Part shown: in pieces, positions 25,201 through 38,300 of the stretch | How the letters are laid out: each line of letters opens with the position of its first letter | Position numbering within the stretch: the first letter of the stretch is position 1 | From: Metallyticus violacea | Lineage: Eukaryota; Arthropoda; Insecta; Mantodea; Metallyticidae | NCBI GenBank assembly: GCA_030762175.1 | Contig: CM060833.1 | Coordinates: 3,139,501-3,203,500, forward strand | Length of the DNA stretch: 64,000 nt | Direction: 5' to 3' | Notes under the pieces: generated by a model | Told to the model about the DNA's origin: nothing | Databases searched by the model: none | What the model saw: only the letters and a program-made list of their open reading frames with translations | Translations under genes and position numbers: made by a program

Positions 25201-28200
25201 ATAGATAAATAAAAGCTACAAGGATAAGTTAAGAAATTCCAAGGATGGTCTCTACAGATAGAAGTGTTATATTAAACCAAATATGACTACATTTACCAGA
25301 TCCCAATGCAGAAAAAAAAAGTTAGCCATAGTCATTGTAATAGCAAATAGCAAATGCAAAATGCAAAACTTTTACACAGCACCATATTTACAAGATGACA
25401 TTATTTATATCATTAGTAAATATTTAAATGATTTTAAAGAATCTGAAATTGTTTAAAAATAATATTTCTCATCTGTGAAAAAAACATAAAATAATATGAA
25501 TTTATAAACTTCTCCACAGGCAAGCACAAATCATTATAAAATACATGAACTTCCAAATTACTGGACACCTTAAAACTAACCAACATAGATGAGACAGTAT
25601 TATATTTATCATCATCTATTTTAATGAAAAGGACATAGTCTTCTTTGGCAATAGTTATAAATAGGTATATCTGTCTTTTCTTAACCTCATTTGCAAAGGA
25701 GTCGAAACCTGTTATAACATCCTGCTCACACCATTCATTAAAACTCTCTTCATCTTGCTCCAAAATCGCCTGTGGTGCCTCTGTAGCAAAAATGGGTGAT
25801 TAGGGAAAATATCACAGGAAAAATGTCCCTAACCATAAATTTTGGTACAAAATGTTTAATATGTACTACAGTTTCACCATTAATAAAAATTAGCACAGTG
25901 TATACTCTTTATCCATTTCTCCTTTAATTACTGATACTTAAAAAAATGTAAGTATGGTATTAGGCAGTGCACTGCCATAATTAAGACATACAAGAGTAAT
26001 CCATATTGTACTAAACACTTTTTATTAAACAAATCCCTAGTGTGATTTCAGTAAATCAATATTAACTTAATAAAAACAAAAGAAATAAAACACTACTGTT
26101 GAAAGAAATACACTTCCAGCTATAAACCATGTAACTGCAACAAACCTAATTAACTAACCCATGTAATTAATAGCACAGACCACAATTTTCACCTTTTGTC
26201 TACTATCGATACCTACATTGGGGTCTGGTCTTAATTAAATTTACAGTGACTGTATTATTATAGTGTGGCCAAGTATAAGTGGACAGGTAAGACATGAGCA
26301 AAACATATGCATAGGTAAGGAACGACGCACTCTTCCTACCGCCCCAGCATCTAAGGAGAAGCTGCAGTATATACACAGTGTATCAACCAATTGTTTGAAT
26401 GCTTCATAATAATGTAACATAAAGTTTCATTAATACCGCCCACCTTCCAAAGCTAAACTTTAAACTTTACTTGGTCCAGTAATTTTCATGTAGCATCCTA
26501 ACCACCTCCCATCTACATAGGCACATGGAATGGGAAGGCAGAATACATTATTATCAGATTAGTTAGGCATGTAGCCAATGTATGTCATAAGCAGCATGAA
26601 ACACAAAATGACAACATAGCGTTTTGAAATTATTGTTACTTTTCAATGTAATCTCCCTTCACAATAATGCACAATAATGCTCCTAAGCCTTTATCCCATC
26701 ATGAAAGTCAGATTCCTCCAAGCCCGCAAAACAACTTATGATTTAAACTCTTTATATTTATTTGTTTATACTAGCAGAGTTAACTTTAAGGCCTTTCGTC
26801 TACTCAATCTGTCTTTTACACACATATTTTAATTTACAAGATAAATTATAAACTAAACAAAGTTAAATTGATGGATAATAGTATAGGTGCAGTACTTGAT
26901 TTTAGTCTAAAGAACAAAGTGCTATTTACAGTTAGTATTTATAAGCAATTTATTTACAAAAGTTGTTTCTGTACCACCTTTACTTTCTAATGGATTAGCA
27001 TATGTAAGTTTAAGGCTATAATAATATTGCTATGTCTTTTCTTTTAATGAAGGTATTTTCTAAGTTTAGTGAACAGATGAAAATCAGATGGAGCCAAGTC
27101 AGGGGAATAAGGCAAATGTGTCAGCAACTCTTACCCCAATTCATGATTTTTGCCATTGCATGACCCATGTGTGAGGGCGAGCATTGTCTTCAATTGGAAA
27201 ATGTTCCAATGGGAAGATTATTGTTTAGCAGTACATGCTTGGCATCCCAGAAAACTGACACCATTATCTTACCAGCGAATTTCACACACTTAGACTTTTT
27301 GGTTGGTGGAAACTTGTTATGCTTTCATTTTTAGACTGCTCTTTTATTTCAGCTGTGTAGTAGTGTATCCATATTTTATCATTGATCACAAATTAATGCA
27401 TAAAGTTAGCAGAATCTTTCTGAAAATGGGTCAAACTTTGCTGAGAGATTTGCACTCTGATTTGCTTTTAATCCTGAGTCAGCAGTCATGGCACCACTCT
27501 TGCTGATAAATTTTTCATATGTAATTCTTCTCTCAAAATATGAAATATAAATTTGCCTTAAAGGCTCAAAACTTCGGCAATTTTGGACAGCTGTAATCAG
27601 CGATCCTCTGGAACAATGTTGTATACCTTATCAGTAATTCTGATGTTGTGACTACTTTTGGTCATCCACTGTGGGTCATCTTCCAAGTTTTTATGGTCAT
27701 GTTTAAACTCGATGGTCTACTTGGAAACAGTTGAAAATAATGGTGCAGGGTACCCTAGAATGTTTATGAGGCACATAATAACCACACAATGTTTGATATT
27801 TGATATTTTTCCTGTTTGCACACATCTGCACTGTACAGACAGCTATAGCTACAATTTTTGACCAGTCCACGCATTATTGCACAAAGTTTTCTACGAAGAT
27901 CATGATATAAAAGTACTTCCGAACTGATGCTTCATTCTGTGGGTCATTCCAAGAAATTTTTGACATACCCATGTATTATAGCTATATAACTATATTATAA
28001 CTGAGCCTTAAATTTTTAGGTTCCAAAAAACTAAAATTATGTGTTTTTCAATACTTGTTTTAGTTTTATATAAGTTTGTAAATTTTTCATTTAGAAAATT
28101 GTTGGTTTTTATGCAAAATGAAAATATAATTCATGTTACATTTGATACTCCTTCTCCCCTTCTCCCACATAATGGACATATGCCTCGCTGATAACCATTT

Positions 28201-31200
28201 TGTTGCCCTTTTAGCCTCCATACTCCTGCTCTTAACCATGCTATCCCTTCTCTTTCTTCACACCGCAATGCTATAAAAGAAGTGATATGTTTTAGTACAG
28301 AATGACATGCTTCTGAGTAGTTTCTGACTGTGAACTTTCCACAATATGGTGACAGAGTGTCTGCCATGGGTGTGGGTTATTTCATGTACACTCAACCAAA
28401 TGAAATAGTCATCAATTTCTGCCCAAATCTTTCAATTGTCTTTTCATACAGCTGGGGTAAGAACATAATTATTTATTATTTTATATTGGGCTTCCTCATT
28501 GCCTGTCCTTGAACTTCTGAGCAGTTCCCAGTCTACATTCAAGCAAAGTCCAGAACAGGTGCAGTCGGCCAAGACACAAAACCCCGTGAGAAATGTAAGG
28601 ACATATTCTGGAAGCACCTGTAGATCATTGTCTATAAAAGCATAATATGTAGCACTGAATATGAACAGTATTAAGATAAAATAACAGACCCTCATATTGT
28701 TGGTACAAAAAACGAAAAACAATATTGATATTTTCAGGGTATGAGCATAGAATCAGAAAAAGGTTTAAATCTAAGAGCCCAGGGCTTGAAATATTATAAC
28801 TTCTTGTACTGCATATCTATATGCAAATATCACCTGATCTTTTACAGCTTGTGAGATAAAAATCTTATTTTTCTCTTTTTGCTGCATGGTGTGTCTCAAG
28901 ATTGCTCTTAATGTGAACATACATTAGAGATGATTATTTGTTTGTAAGGTGCAAAACATCACATCACCGCAACCAGCACCTGCAAGAACAGTGCCGTTTC
29001 CTGTCAAGATCACACTAAGCACAGCACTGGGAAGAACCACCATTACCACCACCTCTGCTGCATCAACCACACAAAAGGTAAGCTCATATGTTACTATAAC
29101 AAATGCAAAATTTGGGTACCTGAAAATTACTCGCAGAAATCAATATTAACCAACCTACTTTTCATTCAGAGAGAAGTTTTATTTACAAACACAATTTTTA
29201 GCAGATATGTACAAGATCTTTTTAGAAACACAAACAGTTGAAGCTTTCCTGCACATATACAAATGTTGGTACTGTAATATACCATGTGATTAGTTTTGTT
29301 TTCTCCCAGAGTGTTTTGCCTATGTGCAAGCCAGCCAGCTGGATCTTGGTGATAAGCAGGAGGATAAAACAATAAAACCAACCAACCATATAACAATATT
29401 CAAACCAATTTAAGAGGCTCGCTACTTACCAAATTATCAAATGAGTTGTTGAAACTGCCCCCCTTCATTCTCCACACATTTCTGGCATCCCTTTAGGAAA
29501 TTATTCATCACTTGCTGTAGTTCATTTTGATAAATACAATTTCCTGATGAATATTATCTTTAAATTCTTATGGTGTATGGATTTATCTTGTACATGGCAT
29601 TTTTTAATTTATCTCAGAGTTTACAATTGCATGCTGTTGAATTGGGGGTCTCAGGGGGCCACAAATCCCTACTAATAACTCTGTCTTGTAGAAACACATA
29701 ATGAATTGCACTCGTGGAATTATTGGCAGGTGAGCAGTGGCAGAGTCCTGTGGAAAAAATGTATGATCATGCTCTCTGTTGGTTAATTCTCTGAAAAAGG
29801 TGTTAGTATTGTGTTCACATAAATAACAGAATCAACTGTATGTTAAAAAAAATTGGTCCTAAGATTCTTTCACCAATGAGTTAACACATATTAATTGTAC
29901 ATAAAGCCAAACTGAATTTGTAAACACATGAAACATGCATAATACACTTGATGCTTATTGTCGAATTAAGAAATGAACAACAAAATATACCCAGGAACAG
30001 CTGCACTACAACTGCGACAATAGACAAGGCAAGTAGGCTTGCACCCTCTTCATGGTATGACAAATAAGTAGGTGCTTGCTCCCATGCTGCAGGGGACGGC
30101 ATCACTGATCATACTATAGATGCATTTTTGCAATAGTTAACAATAAATGGCAAAAAAATGCTATCAATTACTCAACCTAAAAGAGAACATAATAAAATTC
30201 ACATTAAACACAAAAACCGACAACACTCTCCCCTTCCTGTATATTAAAATAAACCACAACATACTGGAATTTGGCATATTCAGAAAAGATACTTGCATAG
30301 ATAATTACATCAAGAACACCACCACACAAATTAAATTAATTAAATCTGTCTGCTAACACTCTTCATGCTTCACTAACCTTAAAAATATCCGAAATTGGTT
30401 TCAAAGATGGAGATAACATATCTTTGAAACCGGTTCCGGATATTTTTAAGGTTAGTGAAGCATGAAGAGTGTTAGATGACAGATTTAATTCATGTGAGCT
30501 TCACTGCGTTAGTTCCATATGAATTTTTTAAAGTTTTTACAATTTTTAAAAAAATTTAATTTTAAACACCACACAAATGTGCACTAATCAACCTTGCATT
30601 TAGATTAATTAGCCTACCCATAAGCATGACATAATACAAATACCATTAATGAATGGATATGGTTAACAAAAATAGAGAAATTAAACAACAAAAACAAATA
30701 AAGGACACCACCACCCTGATGAACATATGTATGTATGGGACAAGCTTTGATCGCCTTTTTTCCTGGAACAAGATTACAGTTATCTAGCTGCACATTTGTG
30801 TTGCATTGATATTATATGTGTGAGGAATGTAGTGCTTCAGGAAAACAAAGTTATTACATATTTTTCATTATATATTTACATTTTTGGTGTGATAATAATG
30901 AACTGCAGAATAACCAAAACTTCTTATAAAACTATCCAGAAACCTACTGTATAGAAAAATTAGTTCATACAAAGCATTAAAGGAAATTTATTTAAGAAAT
31001 TTCGAACAATAAGAAATTTTTAAAAAATTCTTGGAACTCACACAGTGAAGCTTGTTAAATGTAAATTATATCTAATCTGTTGTCTAATACACTCTTATGC
31101 TTCACTTACTTTTAAATACGGTGGGATGGGTTTCGAAGAGACATCCTCTCCATCTTCAACCAACTTGATGACTGGTATGAGAAACTATCATCTATGAGGA

Positions 31201-32329
31201 CCTGTGGCTCCATCCTGGTGGTGAATTACATTCTCTTGTAATGTCAAAATTCATAAGATGATCACTATGTTTATGGGAGATTGATTTATTTATGGATGCT
31301 CTTTAACATCTCAGGTCATCAGCGGTTATGGGAGAAGATTTACATTCATAAACGTAGTGATCATCTTATAAATTTTGACATTACAGGAGAATGTAATACA
31401 AATTTCCAGTTTATAAAGAAAAAAGAAAAAAAACACCACCAGGATGGAGCCACAGATCCTCATAGATGTTAGTTTCTCGTACCAGATGTCAAGTTGGTTG
31501 AAGATGGAGAAATATCTCTTTGGAACTGGTCCCACCATATTTAAAAGTAAGTGAAGCATAAGAGTGTGTTAGATGACAGATTAGATATAGTTTACAAAGA
31601 AAATTTAGTTAATTTTGATCCTGCAAATAACAATGACCTCATCTCCAAATTCATCAGATCTACAGAGACATCTGCATACCATGTAGGAAAACTGATAGTG
31701 AATCTATGCTAATGATGAAAATTGTTTGTAATATTTAAACTAACTTTAACTTGAATTGGTAGACTTCCACAGCTGGTGTTTCGAGCTTCTGCTGAAGGTT
31801 AAGCTTCTTCATGGGATCACTCTGCATTGTGCAGTTGCTGTCTTATATTTGTATGTGAATGGCTGGAGCTGTGCATCCTATTGGCTGCTGTCTGGCCAAT
31901 CACAGTGCTTTGTTTAAGCAGTGTCTTCCAGGTGAAGTAGAGTTTTAGAGTTTCACTTAAAGTCAACAGGTAATCTGGACACACATATAAACAAAATTCA
32001 AGAAGACAAGGAGATATCATATCACTTCAATCTGCGGATCCCATGATGAGTTTAGCCAACTCTAAAGGCATTAGTCTAACTCTAGGATATCAGAAATTAC
32101 ATGCATTTGATGAATTTTTACAAACATTAGCTCTGGTGTAGAGTTTGTCAGAGGTGGTAATTTTATCACTTAGTTACATTAAAAATGCCATCTTAGAAAA
32201 AAATACTTATTAATGTTATTGGTGGTAACTTTTATTTTTACTAGTATGCAGTTTCTTTAATGATAATGGAAGTAAATTAAATAATGTACACCTTGTAGTA
32301 AACACCTTTTTGGTGTTTGAAACTTGTTA

Positions 32330-32363
<34 letters not shown>

Positions 32364-35300
32364 TTTTTTATAAATACTTCTGTAAAATACTACAAATAAA
32401 AGTACAGCTAGAATGCACTTGCAAGCTAATGGTAAAATTCGATATATTTTGAATAGTGGTTTATAAAGAGTTGATCGTTTTTCCCCTGCCATTATTCTTA
32501 TTACTCTTTTTTATAAGGAATATATATTTTTTATTTTTTTTGCATTTAGTGAGTTTCCCCAGAACATTATTCCATAAGTCATTAAGGAATGGAAGTGTAA
32601 TATATTATTTTTAGGATGCTATTATTTTAAAAATGAATTAACAATCTGGCAAGCTTAATTAAATAAATTGCACTTACGAAGCTTTAGACAATAGAGTAGT
32701 TATATATCCTATACTAATGTATTCAAGATGTTCACACTAACTCCACTTATCGCCAGGGGTGGCCAAGGTCATTAAGGTGTGGACTTGTGAGTGGGAGGTC
32801 TGGGGTTCGAATCTCACCAGGACTTCCCTCCCTGAGTGAGGTTTTTTCCAGGTTTTCCTCAGTCCTCATAAATGCTGGGAATGAACTTTGGCCTGGAATG
32901 TTTTCTTCCTTAAAAAAAATCCTTTCCCAATATATAATTTCATCTCAGATATCATCAGTGTCCACCTCCTGTGGTGTCTGAGTAGTAACAATATGCATTA
33001 AACACTACTAAATATTTTAGAAGTACTTGATGATGATGGCAGCGAGTGCTTCGGAAACATATCCTAGTGTTATGTAAGTAAGTGGAGTTAGTATGGACTT
33101 ATTATACATTAGCGCATGATAGATGCCAAACTTAGTATGAGTAAGATGTAATCAATATAGTCTTTCCAATTCATTAACAGTTCACTATATTTTATACAAT
33201 TTCCAATTCATATTATGGTCAAGCCTAAGTCCAGATATTTTATGTTACTAGATTCAATAAATTGCCTTCATATTTATCTTTAGGTCAGTTATGTTTTTAT
33301 TTTTTGTGTGAAAATTAAAATATTTAGTTTTTTCAAAGTTTATATGAATTTTGTTACTGTTTAACTAGTTATTTAAAGTTCTGAAAATATCATTAGGTAA
33401 TTTTTGAGATGCTACTGATTTTGTGTTCTTTTAATGAGAATACTAATATCATCTACAAAAAGAACTGGATAAGCATGTTTGTTTATTACTGAGGGAGTAA
33501 ATTGATATATAGTAAAAATAATAATAAACCCAAAATGGAACCTTGAGGAATATCGTGCTTTACTACTTACTATTCCAAGTACATGTAATTATCTGAAGAA
33601 CTTCAGATGTTCCCACCACCAGAAAAGATATAACAAAATTTGCTTTAATCTCTATATTCATGGAATTACCAACAAATTAACAAATTCTGAACAAACATAA
33701 CATTAGTAAAAGCTATACTTCTGGTAGAAAATTACAATCCTTTATACATGGTTAAAGACAGTCACAACCCTCTCTTAAACCCTGGTGTTTACAAATTATA
33801 GTATGACTACAATAAAACATATATAGGTCAAACTGGCAGATCCATTCTCACATGCCAGAAAGAACATGTCAGGAGCTTCAAATTAAATACCAGAACATGC
33901 CATAATTAACAAACACCATATTGATTTTGACAACATAAAATTTTAGCAATTAGCCACTATTTCTACAGGAGAATCATCAGGGAATTTCATGTTCAAAAAA
34001 AGTAATAACATATAAATAAAGAAACTGGCAAATCTCTGGACTCCACCTGGAAGGAGCTGCTTAATCAAAGTACTGTGATTGGCTAGACATGACTAGCTCC
34101 AGCCATTCGGATATAAATATAAGATGGCAAGTGATACCATAAAGAAGCTCAACAAAGAATAAGAAAAACATTGGAACAACTATGATGTAGCCATCACCAG
34201 AAACCCAAGACTGCTATTATTTTTATTATTTTAGTGTGCTAATTTTAATTATGATCATTTTTCTCTTTCACAAAAATTTCACATGCATGTTAATTAATGG
34301 AAAACCATTCTTAGTCCTTAATTATTTTTACAAGTTTAAATCAGCTTGTGACTGATTTTAGTGAACATCCAACAATTTGCATTTTGCAATTGTGCTGGCA
34401 CTTCATCAACCCTGGGTCCCTACATTCAATATCTAATGCTTAAAAAAAGTAAATTAATTTAATTGCTGTTTTATTTTTAATTCATCATTCATCTAGAAAA
34501 CATTTCACATTGAATGGTGTTAAGAAAAAAAGTTAAGAAGCAAAAGAGAATCACCCTTCCTCTGCAATCCTTTTATCCAAATTGGTTATATGATTCATTA
34601 TCATGTGTTTAATTTACCTTATACTGTGACATGTTTATCAACAGTGCATTTCTGAATGTTGTGAGTCATTTCCTGCATTTGCTTATTTTTCAGGTTATCA
34701 TAGTGTCTGGTGCAACAGCCTCTGGTTCCCCAAGTATTCTGCAGCGCTCTTTGAGTGTCCCCATAGTAAAGACTGTCTCAGCTGCTGGTCCACCTAATAG
34801 TAACTCTCAGCAGTCTCTCATCATCAACACTCAGACCACACATGCAAATCCTGGTACAGTGGGAAATGTCTTCACTATATCAACCAATAGTGGTAACAGT
34901 AATAATCTTGCACCAACTACAGGTTTGTAACATAACTTATTTATTTTATGAGGGCTGTTGAATAAAGAATGATCAACCAACAGTGAATCTGGCAGTTGAC
35001 ACATAGCTGATGATGCAGGCAAAGACCTGTGAAACATGTTCTGTATAATTCAATGGTAAGTGGAGCATAAGAGTATTAAATCAACTCACTGCCTAATTAA
35101 GAATAAATTAGTTGCTCCGCTGTATTAGATTCAACATGAAATTTATTTAGAATTTAAAGAATGATCATAATTTTTTTTTCTTTTTGACAACAACATACCT
35201 TTACATATCCTCATAATTTTGATGATCTTTCTCAAAGTAGATCTGCTGCTTGCATGCACGTGTCCCAGCATTTCTACCAGTCTTCAAAGATATGCTGGAA

Positions 35301-38300
35301 ATCATTTTTGACAGGTTCTTCAAAATTACCTCTGCAGCTTTCACCACTGCTTCTGACAATGGAAAATGCCTCCCACAAAGGTTTTTCTTTAATTTGGGGA
35401 AAAGAAAAAAGTCACAATGGGCTAATATGAACTATAGGGAGAGTAAGGGACACACTTCACATTGATTTTTGTGAGATATTCAACATTTGCAAGGTGCGGC
35501 TGTGCAGCTTCCAGTTTGTTGTGCAGAAATATGGCTTTTGGCTTGTGATAAAGCCTTGCAGAGTTTTCCAAACATCTCTGTAGCATTGCCAAGTTCAGTT
35601 GTGTGTGCAGGTACAACATGCTGATAAATCATTCCTTGAATATCAAAAAAATGATATGACTAACTTTCCCAGCAGAAGCAAACACTTTTGGTGTTTGGTG
35701 GTGGAGATTTCACACAGAACTTTTCTGTTTGCTCTTAGGATTGAAATGAAATAGTTAGATTACCTTTGAAAGAAAATTTACATCTTCCTATAACATCATC
35801 TTCAATTGTATGCATAACCTGCACACAAATGTTCTTTTGTTTGGGAAACAGTAGTCTTAGAATCTGCCGGGAACAAACATATCTCATGTGCAACATTTCA
35901 GTTATCAAAGTGTAAGTGGCACTCAGTGAAATTTCCAGAATTTCTGAAAGTGCTATTCAATGTGATTCAATGATCGTCTCTTACAATGACAACAGCGGTG
36001 TTAATGTTTTCTTTTGTTAGATTACAAACTGGAGTGCTCGGGTTTACCTTCCTTTGTAATTGATTGTCTCTCCTCTTTAAACATTTTCAACTATCCTCGA
36101 GTGTGCTATAGGGAAGAACAAACTCTCCATAGGCCTCAGCTAAGGATTTGTTGAGATGAAAGCAGAATTTTAGAGCAGCATATTGTTCTTTGTTTGTCAC
36201 CTATATTTAAGATGCAAGTAAACATGTCCCAACTTGCACACCTGTCATAGGCAGGAATTGGAAAGAACAACAATGAAACTAATACCATATGTACATTACA
36301 CATTGAGTTAAAATATTGTAAAGTTAAAATTTAGCACTAGAAATTATGACCAGTCTTTATTGAACAGCCCTTATACTAAGTCAATTGTTATCATCAGCTA
36401 AGGAATTGGTTATCCCTTTTCTATAAACTAGAAATTCTTACAAAAGCATTTTTATAATACATTATGTTCACTCATGTAGGAAACTAATTTATACCCATAT
36501 AAATATATAGTTAAATAACAATAACTGGAGAAGCAGAAATAGATCAAACACTGAAATAGTAATAATATTGTTATATTTCTAATCACTTATATTATCAAAG
36601 GCAGAAGACAAATGAAGGTGATAAAAGTAAATATTGAATATTAATGATATTATATGTGGAAACAATAAAGGGAAAGGATAGGCAAAGGAAAAATAAGTAA
36701 GAGATATATATTATAATTGAAAAATTTTAAAATAATAACAAAATAGAAGGGGAATAATAATATGTATGATTTAAATTATACACATGATAATGAATCAAAT
36801 AGCCAATTTGGATAAAAGGATTGCAGAAGAAGGGTGATTCTCTTTTGATTCTTAACTTGGATGAACAAGTCTATTTACTGTGAGGTAAGTGGGTACTGCC
36901 TTAATGTGTATATGAATGAGAAACACTGATGTATGTACAACACTATTGCCACTGTTAAAGAAACAACCTTACATAAATATGTGTGTTTGCAGGCAGGTCA
37001 GTTAGTGAGTAGGGTGTGTGGATTGGGTAGGTCATGAAAACAAAAATATCAGAAGAAAATGCCTGATCTATGAACATCATCATATAACTCTTTAATCTTA
37101 AGTGTAAAAGTTTTATTTTTTATAAACAGGTTACTGTATGTGTTACAGTTTCAATTGCAGGTGTTCCAGCTACAGCATATATAACTTCTCCTAAAATACG
37201 ACCTAAAGCAGTGCAGCTGCCAGCAAAACCCCGGCCTCGAGGAGGATCTATTGTTATACCCATGACTCCAAACCAATTATCTGGTACCACCAGTGTGCAG
37301 TTGAAAACTAAGCCAAGTTTACACATCAAGCAGGATGGTGGTAAGTATTCAGAACTGAACATAGCAAATAGCAGAAACATGTCACTTGGCAGGGAACCTG
37401 TAATGAAAAAAGCGGCTGGTGTACACCAGGGTTGTATACTGAAATTTTCTGTAAACTAATACATAAAATTTTTTTCTTTAATCTTGTCTAATGAAAATCA
37501 CTATTCTAGAGGAACTTCAGACTCCATCTCATTGAAGAGCTCAATTGAGCTGTATTAAAAGACAATCACACATTTTTTTCTTGATGCTTGGGAACAAGAA
37601 ATCACTGGTGCCAGATCAGGATACGTGACAGATGTGTTTTGTTAATTTCACACCTGACTTGGCCAAAGAGACCACTGTCTTCTGCAGTGTGGGTAAAATG
37701 CACTGTCGTGGTGGAGGATGAGGTCATTCTGTATGCACCTTTTACAAGCCTGTCAATAAAATAGTATACCTCTTAGCTTTATGACAATTCTTTAATGCAA
37801 CAGATGACAGGATCACAGCAAGGCAACCTTCTTCTTGTTGGTTTATCTTCATCTGGGAAGACCAATTTTACTGATTGGCATTTATTTTCTGACTCATAAC
37901 AATAAATTCATGTTTCATTACGTATTATACTGTCAAAAACATAATTTATTAAGCATTTCCTTGCATGTATGTGTGCAGAAACCCGTAAGGAAAATTATTG
38001 TTTAGCCATCATCATCAGCAGCAGCAACATAGATTCACTGTCAGCTATAAAGTGTGGTATGCCATTGTTTATCTGTAGCTCTTAGAAATCTAGAGATGAG
38101 GTAATTATACTTTTGAATTGACTATTTTCATCCCAGAGAAACTCTTGTACAAATTGTTAGTGATCCAAAAACCCACAGAAATAAGAGCATGGAACATTTA
38201 TCGTACACAAAAAACAGGGGAAATTCAGTTTAATTTTAAACTTTCAAACAACTGACTTCATCATCAAATTCATTGGACAGTGGATTCATGATGAAGATCA

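Larger units (their letters stand above)
32380..33625 (-). mobile_element. LINE (CR1/Jockey-like) minus strand, split by PLE terminus and SINE
   Basis: From 33620 down: IPQGSILG, then LFVDDISILIKR near 33430-33475 (second RT Asp box). After the insertion at about 32660-33100 it resumes with LMTYGIMFWGNSLNAKKIKN and RVIRIMAGEKRSTL near 32480-32580. Confidence 0.8.
34949..36373 (-). mobile_element. mariner-like element, TA-flanked, PLE nested inside
   Basis: Left end TGAGGGCTGTTGAATAAAG at 34949, right end the complement of TAAGGGCTGTTCAATAAAG at 36373, with TA at 34947-34948 and 36374-36375. Without the nested insertion it is about 1.23 kb, normal for mariner. Minus-strand transposase is in broken frames. 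It starts 26 bp after EMSY exon 6. Confidence 0.88.

Noticed and set aside
37211..37459. Extension of EMSY exon 7 to 37459
   Set aside because: The GTAAGT donor at 37341 and phase with exon 8 fit the shorter exon; the sequence after it has no similarity to EMSY.
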